Part shown: positions 34,535-39,212 of the stretch, piece by piece | Layout: every line of letters starts with the position of its first letter | How positions within the stretch are numbered: the first letter of the stretch is position 1 | Assembly (NCBI GenBank): GCA_007121535.1 | Contig: SKKK01000343.1 | Coordinates: 1-39,212 of the forward strand | Direction of reading: 5' to 3' | DNA length: 39,212 bases | Source: Planctomycetaceae bacterium | GTDB taxonomy: Bacteria; Planctomycetota; Planctomycetia; Pirellulales; Pirellulaceae | Notes under the pieces: model-generated | Database searches by the model: none | The model's input: the letters and a program-made list of their open reading frames with translations, nothing else | Told to the model about the DNA's origin: nothing | Translations under genes and position numbers: made by a program

Positions 34535-36611
34535 GGGTGCCCAGTTTCTCAATATCCCAGTTTTCTCGCAACCCTTCCAGCGCGGCGCCGAGCCTCGCAT
34601 GGGTGAACGCTCGCAAGTCGGCCCCGCCAGATCCGGCGTCGATCAGGAAGAACCCGTCGTCACGCTCGAAATAGCCGGCGCCGACCCGAATCACCGACTT
34701 GACAATCATATTTCGCAACAGATGCAGCCAAAACCGGCGGGTGTGTTCTTCGGGCAACGGTCGTACCGAGGCATATCCTTGGAGAGCCCGGGCCAGCACC
34801 GGCCCGTCGTAAAAACAGCCGAGCAACGAAAGATCGTCCATCGGATCGCCGGAAATGGCATCGTCCCAATCGATGTACGCAGCGATGTCCGTTGCAGACC
34901 CCAGAATGTTCCACAACGCCAGGTCCTTGTGTACCAGGCATCCTTGGTCCAGCTCAAGCAAGTGACGGTGACCGTCGATCTCGGCTCTGATTTCCACCGC
35001 CTTCGCCGTGGGCAGAAAACGGCTCTCGGTCAAAATACGCAAGTGCTGATCGAGGTTCAGGAAAAAGTAATCAGGGTAACCGGAGTGGAACCCGACCAGC
35101 CGGTTCTCTCGCCGCAGAATGTCGGGATCGAACGGGCCGAAACCCGGCGGGCGCACCGCCTGCCACCGCGACACCGCTTGGCCGATTTGCTCGGCTGTAG
35201 CGGCAAGCCGTAACTGCCCGGCCTTGTACACTTGGTTCAGGTCGGGGGCAGCGATATGTTCGAGAATCTGCCACGCGAAAGGAACGCGGCGACGCGAGCC
35301 GTCGACCCCGAACACGCGCGGCGTCGGCAACCCCAGAGCACTCACGTCCGCCAAAACTCGTGATTCCACCTCGATATAGTCGTCGCGTTCCGGTCCGTCC
35401 TCGACGCGAATGAAGTAGTTCCGATCGTCGACCGTTGCCAGCCAAGTCAGATGGTTGCCCTGCCCATTGCCCGGGCGAAGCGAAAGAGCCGGACGGGAAA
35501 AGTGGTCGCGCAGCAAAGCCGTAAGGGGCGCTTCGTACGCCTGCTGATCGCTGCGTTGATCCGTGCCGTGAAACGCGGCCGGGCGATCGCATTTCCAATA
35601 GTAGATCCGGCGACGCGCATGCTCCGCCCCGGCTCGTTCGTGGGTGGCCGATCCGTCGGTGGCCGATACATCGGTGGCCGGTTCGTCGGTGGGTCGGCGG
35701 ATTCGCCAATAGGCCGCGCACAAGCTGCCCACCAGGGTATGGAAGATGCTCGAAAAAACGGCGGGAGCCGCGGTGGCTGCGGTGAAGTGCTGGTTGGCCA
35801 GCACCATCGCCAGGCCCGAGTTCTGCATGCCCACCTCGATGGACACCGTCCGAGCGGTGTTCTGCGAAAAGCGCAGGACGCGTGCCACGGCATAGCCGAA
35901 AAGAAAGCCGAACAGATGCAGCAGGAATCCTGCGGTTGCCAATTGCAGCCCGTGCCCCATCACGGCGTCCAGATTCCGGGCCATGATGCTGCCGGCGATC
36001 ATGAAGATCGCCAAGACGGCGACGGCTGGCCCGATATCGGCCGCCGCCGCGCCGATGCGAGGGAAACGGTGGTTGATGTAGACGCCCGCCACGATCGGCA
36101 GCAACACCACCTGGAACGTCGTCAGGAAAATGCCCTTCGCGTCAATGGGCACGTAATGCCCAGCCCAGATCTGCATCAACAGCGGAGTCATGATGATGGC
36201 CAGGACGGTCGAGACCATGGTCAACACCACCGAAAGCGCGACGTTTGCCCTGGCCAGAAACGTCACGACGTTCGAGGCCGTTCCGCCCGGACAGCAGGCC
36301 ACGAGGATCAATCCGACGGCGAACGGAGCAGCAAGGTCCATCGCGGTAGCGATCGCCCAGGCCGTGGCCGGCATGATGGTGTATTGCGCCACGAAGCCCA
36401 GCGCCACGGGACGCGGCATCACCCAAACCCGCCGAAAATCGGCCGCGCGCAGCGTCAGTCCCATGCCCAGCATGATGGTGGCCAGCGCGCCGGTGATCCA
36501 GGGACCGGCAAACCAGGTGAACAAACCGGGGTACATCACCGCCAGCACCCACGAGAGGATGATCCACAGTCCGTACAGGTTCGTAAACCAGGAAAGCGCC
36601 GATTTCAGCAT
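34509..36611 (-). CDS. BASS-family transporter fused to an APH-like kinase
   Basis: A 700-residue two-part protein. Residues 1-300 are a bile acid:sodium symporter (BASS) type transporter (LATIMLGMGLTLRAADFRR, ILVACCPGGTASNVVTFLA, VSIEVGMQNSGLAMVLANQ). Residues 305-335 are a Thr/Ala/Asp low-complexity linker encoded by a short DNA repeat (GGTGGCCGATxC). Residues ~360-690 are an aminoglycoside-phosphotransferase-like kinase with the catalytic loop LVHKDLALWNIL (H561, D563, N568) and metal motif AYIDWDDA (D581, D583). An uncommon coupling of uptake with phosphorylation; the substrate is unknown. The first gene downstream is the aldolase; the sialidase-like gene is 43 nt upstream on the same strand. 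Confidence 0.85.
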   Translation of the reverse strand: MLKSALSWFTNLYGLWIILSWVLAVMYPGLFTWFAGPWITGALATIMLGMGLTLRAADFRRVWVMPRPVALGFVAQYTIMPATAWAIATAMDLAAPFAVGLILVACCPGGTASNVVTFLARANVALSVVLTMVSTVLAIIMTPLLMQIWAGHYVPIDAKGIFLTTFQVVLLPIVAGVYINHRFPRIGAAAADIGPAVAVLAIFMIAGSIMARNLDAVMGHGLQLATAGFLLHLFGFLFGYAVARVLRFSQNTARTVSIEVGMQNSGLAMVLANQHFTAATAAPAVFSSIFHTLVGSLCAAYWRIRRPTDEPATDVSATDGSATHERAGAEHARRRIYYWKCDRPAAFHGTDQRSDQQAYEAPLTALLRDHFSRPALSLRPGNGQGNHLTWLATVDDRNYFIRVEDGPERDDYIEVESRVLADVSALGLPTPRVFGVDGSRRRVPFAWQILEHIAAPDLNQVYKAGQLRLAATAEQIGQAVSRWQAVRPPGFGPFDPDILRRENRLVGFHSGYPDYFFLNLDQHLRILTESRFLPTAKAVEIRAEIDGHRHLLELDQGCLVHKDLALWNILGSATDIAAYIDWDDAISGDPMDDLSLLGCFYDGPVLARALQGYASVRPLPEEHTRRFWLHLLRNMIVKSVIRVGAGYFERDDGFFLIDAGSGGADLRAFTHARLGAALEGLRENWDIEKLGTHDTISSIA

Positions 36612-36654
36612 TGGTTGATGAGCCCTTCGTCGGACGGCGGACCAGCCGGCCCCG

Positions 36655-37863
36655 TTATCGATTCGGACATTCGTGACTGGGCGTTGGTTGTACCCACCAG
36701 TGATGCAGATTGACCCGGCGTCCCCGATCGTCGTACGCGATGCTCGATTGGATCAGCAGACGCTCCGGAACATCGGGATCGTACTTGCCGACGATTTCGT
36801 TCGTCGAATAGGAGTCCAGATCCCGCGTGGATCCCTTGTTCAGGAACACGCCCTCGTCCCAGTTGATTGCGTCGGTCGAAGAGTACAGGACCAAGTGCCG
36901 TGGATCGTCCCCGGTATGTCCACTTCGGCCGTGCAGAAAGTAAAGGCCGCCGATCTGCCGGGAGAGCTGGGGGTTGCGGATCCGTTTGGCGAGGAAGGTG
37001 GTTTGCACTTCGGACCACGTGTGTCCATTGTCGCGGCTGATCGTGTAATGCGGGTGGTGTTCGTCCTGCTCCAGATAGCTGTACACGATCAGATGCCCTT
37101 CGGGAGTCACGGTCATCGCCCCGTACCAGCGACGGGGATCGAACGGTAGGACGCTTCGTCGCGAGAAACTCTCTCCGTTGTCGGTCGACACATACAGACA
37201 ATGCGGCAGCATATGCCGATCCGATCCGTCGCGGTCGCCGGGATTGAACAGCACGAACAACGTGTTCTGATGCACCAGCGACGCATGTTCACGAGCCACC
37301 TTCCGCACATCGGCTCCCGGATCGACTTCCTGAGCTTCGGTCCAGGTCCTGCCGTGGTCGTAGCTGCGCAGATAAACCGGCGTCGTCCGCGCCCACTGCC
37401 TGTCTTCTCCGGTATAGCGTCCGGCGATGGCGACCACCGTGCCGTTGGGCGCGGTCAGCACTTCATCGACCAGCGCGGAATAGAATTCATCGCCTTCCCA
37501 GACCTGCTTGGAGTACTGCAAAATGTACGGCTCCGACCAACTGCTGCCGCCGTCCGAAGAAATCCGATATTCGGACCACCCGGCCGTGCCATGGCCCCCG
37601 TACGTCTCGCCGCAAACGTTGCTGTAAAAAGCGATGATATCGCCGTTGGTACATTCGGTAATCGCTTGACCTCCATGCCCGGATCGACCCTCGCTCTGAT
37701 GATCGACGAAAGGGATGCCCGCATTGGGAATATCCGAAGGGGTGATCGTGAATTGCGGCGAAGCGTTCGTCTTCCGCGTCTGTTCGGCAGCCGAGATCGC
37801 AACGGTCGGGATCGCCGCCGCCACGGCCAGCAAGGTTATGACAAGTGTGAAGCAGGTTCTCAT
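36655..37863 (-). CDS. secreted BNR-repeat sialidase-like protein (402 aa)
   Basis: Signal peptide MRTCFTLVITLLAVAAAIP, then a propeller with Asp-box repeats: SSDGGSSWSEPY, SYDHGRTWTEAQ, STDNGESFSRRS and SRDNGHTWSEVQ. The early HQSEGRSGHGGQAITECTN and the late DLDSYSTNEIVGKYDP segments are conserved-looking. It is smaller than and not closely similar to the other BNR protein at 13603-15321. It sits directly upstream of the transporter-kinase and aldolase genes, so it may release the sugar acid that they import and process. This link is inference from gene order. Confidence 0.88.
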   Translation of the reverse strand: MRTCFTLVITLLAVAAAIPTVAISAAEQTRKTNASPQFTITPSDIPNAGIPFVDHQSEGRSGHGGQAITECTNGDIIAFYSNVCGETYGGHGTAGWSEYRISSDGGSSWSEPYILQYSKQVWEGDEFYSALVDEVLTAPNGTVVAIAGRYTGEDRQWARTTPVYLRSYDHGRTWTEAQEVDPGADVRKVAREHASLVHQNTLFVLFNPGDRDGSDRHMLPHCLYVSTDNGESFSRRSVLPFDPRRWYGAMTVTPEGHLIVYSYLEQDEHHPHYTISRDNGHTWSEVQTTFLAKRIRNPQLSRQIGGLYFLHGRSGHTGDDPRHLVLYSSTDAINWDEGVFLNKGSTRDLDSYSTNEIVGKYDPDVPERLLIQSSIAYDDRGRRVNLHHWWVQPTPSHECPNR

Positions 37864-37948
37864 GATCGTTGGCCCCCCTCAGAAGCTGTGATAAGCACTC
37901 GGCCAGAATTCGTTGCCAATTAGAGTCGTCTTGGATGGGGGACGCAAC

Positions 37949-38074
37949 GGGGTCGGCGTCGTTTTCGGCCAACGATCATGTGGGTCCCGAGCGCCGAGCG
38001 GGACCCGGCCGGACCCCCGCTCGGCGCCCATGGGCCACAGGGGAAGCGGGTCGCCCGAAAACAACTCCCGCCCC
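37949..38074. repeat. GGGAGTCGTTTTCGG inverted-repeat element, copy B
   Basis: Left arm GGGGTCGGCGTCGTTTTCGG, right arm CCCGAAAACAACTCCCGCCC C. The inner part (TGTGGGTCCCGAGCGCCGAG ...) is clearly homologous to the inner part of the element at 27261-27426. It lies in the gap between the sialidase-like gene and lexA. Confidence 0.8.
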
Positions 38075-38132
38075 TTTCCCTCCTTCGATTCAGTAAATCG
38101 TCGCCGGCGGCTTCATGATGGGGCTTGATTAT

Positions 38133-38144
38133 GAACGCTTGTAT
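38133..38144. promoter_or_regulatory. candidate LexA operator
   Basis: GAAC-GCTT-GTAT lies 110 nt upstream of lexA in an AT-rich stretch (TTGTATATTATCATGG). It matches the GAAC-N4-GTTC type of SOS box at six of eight fixed positions. LexA genes are usually autoregulated, but the operator of this lineage is not known to me. Low certainty. Confidence 0.3.
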
Positions 38145-38253
38145 ATTATCATGGACGTTTTTGGGCCGGAGCGACTGTGCTGATACGAAGACGGTTCGCC
38201 ATCCGGCCCCGTGAAACCAGTATTCTTTCGATTGCAGAACAGGGGGGTGTGGG

Positions 38254-38886
38254 ATGGCCAGGATGCTCAGCACGAAACTGACTCGTCGACAGCAGGAGGT
38301 CTACGATTTGATCCGCGATTTGATCCAGAGTCGCGGGTACGGTCCGACGGTACGTGAAATCGCGGAAACCTTCGAGATCCGATCGCCCAATGGAGTCGTT
38401 TGTCATCTACGAGCGTTGGAACGGAAGGGGTTGATCCGACGCGACCCCAACAAGGCTCGGGCGATTGAATTGACGCAAGAGCCCAATACGGTAGCCAACG
38501 AGAAGGATTCACGGCGTCGCGGCCTGCTGTTCGCCGGCGTCGTTTCTGCCGGATTCACCGACCAGGCGTTCGAGCTGGACGAACGGATCGATTTCGACCA
38601 GATGTTCAAGGGGCAAAACTTGTTTGTGCTGCGGGTCAAAGGCGATTCGATGATCGAGGCGCATATCGCCGATGGTGACTATGTCATCTGCCGCAGTAGT
38701 CGAAATGCCGAGCGGGGCCAGATGGTCGTCGCCTTGAATGACGATAACGAAGCCACCCTGAAGTACTGGTACCCGGAACGACACCGCATCCGCCTACAGC
38801 CGGCGAATTCTTCGATGTCGCCGATCTATGTCAAGCGAGCTACGGTCCGGGGAATTGTGGTGGGAGTCGTCCGAAATCGTTTGTGA
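38254..38886 (+). CDS. lexA: LexA SOS repressor
   Basis: 210 residues. The N-terminal winged helix (LTRRQQEVYDLIRDLIQSR, GPTVREIAETFEIRSPNGV) binds operators. The C-terminal S24 peptidase domain self-cleaves at Ala99-Gly100 (VVSAGF) using Ser132 (GDSMIEA) and Lys170 (ATLKYW). Length is standard. AGGGGGG at 38241-38247 supports ATG 38254. All residues needed for RecA-stimulated self-cleavage are present, so it should be an active DNA-damage regulator. Confidence 0.96.
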   Translation: MARMLSTKLTRRQQEVYDLIRDLIQSRGYGPTVREIAETFEIRSPNGVVCHLRALERKGLIRRDPNKARAIELTQEPNTVANEKDSRRRGLLFAGVVSAGFTDQAFELDERIDFDQMFKGQNLFVLRVKGDSMIEAHIADGDYVICRSSRNAERGQMVVALNDDNEATLKYWYPERHRIRLQPANSSMSPIYVKRATVRGIVVGVVRNRL

Positions 38887-39212
38887 TCATCGGCCGCGAT
38901 GCCGAAGCCGGTGAATGAGAAGTCGCTTGTACTTGTGAATGGGCACCAGGCCAAGGCGGAAGGGGTCGGGAGTGGCGTGTTCAATTTGTCGCATTCTGGC
39001 CTGATTTCGCGTTTCCTCGCATACCCGTTTCCGTTCCGTGACTGGTTGCCCTGAATACCTCTCTCCGCTTTCTGGCTCCCCACCGGTCCTGTACCGGTGG
39101 GAGCCCGGTTTGGAAACTAAGCAGCCCAGCCCCATCTTTTCCTTCTTCCCTTTGGCCCAACAGCGACCCTGCGCCGGTGGCGGGCGGAATGCGGTGGCGC
39201 GAGGCCGGCGTA
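38887..39212. other. right-edge stretch without a gene; strong hairpin inside
   Basis: No supported reading frame. At 39074-39105 GGCTCCCCACCGGT and ACCGGTGGGAGCC form a hairpin (one bulged C, loop CCTGT), 190 nt after lexA. There is no T-tract, so it is at best a weak terminator or a palindromic repeat. Confidence 0.5.

Overview
The window looks like a stretch of a high-GC planctomycete chromosome (Pirellulales-like). The evidence is the remains of a PKD-repeat surface protein with the 'LESR' start signature, two BNR-repeat sialidase-like secreted proteins, a DUF3999/DUF2339 pair, a Tad/Flp pilus secretin with lipoprotein partners, and several families of GC-rich palindromic intergenic elements. 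Taxonomy is inferred from gene style only.

Layout. Positions 1-3900 are a decaying accessory region: a broken secreted-protein gene, an antitoxin whose VapC-type partner has lost its middle, a RelE/ParE-type toxin remnant and a PKD-gene fragment. Positions 3900-12840 hold a complete, very compact CRISPR-Cas locus. Positions 12840-23440 hold a second PKD-gene fragment, a sialidase-like gene, DUF3999 and DUF2339 genes, a frameshifted membrane-protein gene and an ABC transporter pair. Positions 23700-27100 are a minus-strand Tad-pilus operon fragment (secretin, Gly-rich lipoprotein, TPR protein). Then come mutM, an AspT-like transporter, an S9 peptidase, tRNA-Cys, an aldolase, a transporter-kinase fusion, a second sialidase-like gene and lexA.

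The standout is the CRISPR-Cas locus. It is type I-E by Cas8e, Cas7e, Cas6e, Cas1e, Cas2e and the repeat, but no Cas3 is visible. Interference is carried by three polypeptides: a Cas8e with a Cas11/Cse2-like C-terminal domain, a long Cas7e, and a Cas5e-HNH-Cas6e triple fusion. The HNH domain presumably supplies the DNA-cutting activity that Cas3 normally provides. cas1 and cas2 follow, overlapping by 119 nt, and the array of 28 identical repeats starts 8 nt after the cas2 stop.

Upstream of cas8e is a degenerate repeat-spacer-repeat mini-array (4242-4332). The first 15 nt of its 'spacer' match, at 13 of 15 positions, a site abutting a 5'-AAG PAM that overlaps the -35 box of the only clear promoter of the locus. 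The two mismatches fall exactly at positions 6 and 12, the positions where crRNA bases are flipped out of pairing in Cascade. This strongly suggests a crRNA-like autoregulator (CreR/CreA type) with which this Cas3-less Cascade represses its own operon or the small gene just downstream of the promoter. The 78-codon gene between promoter and mini-array is unrecognised and could be a regulator or a CreT-like element. Diverged direct copies of the same PKD-gene segment flank the whole locus.
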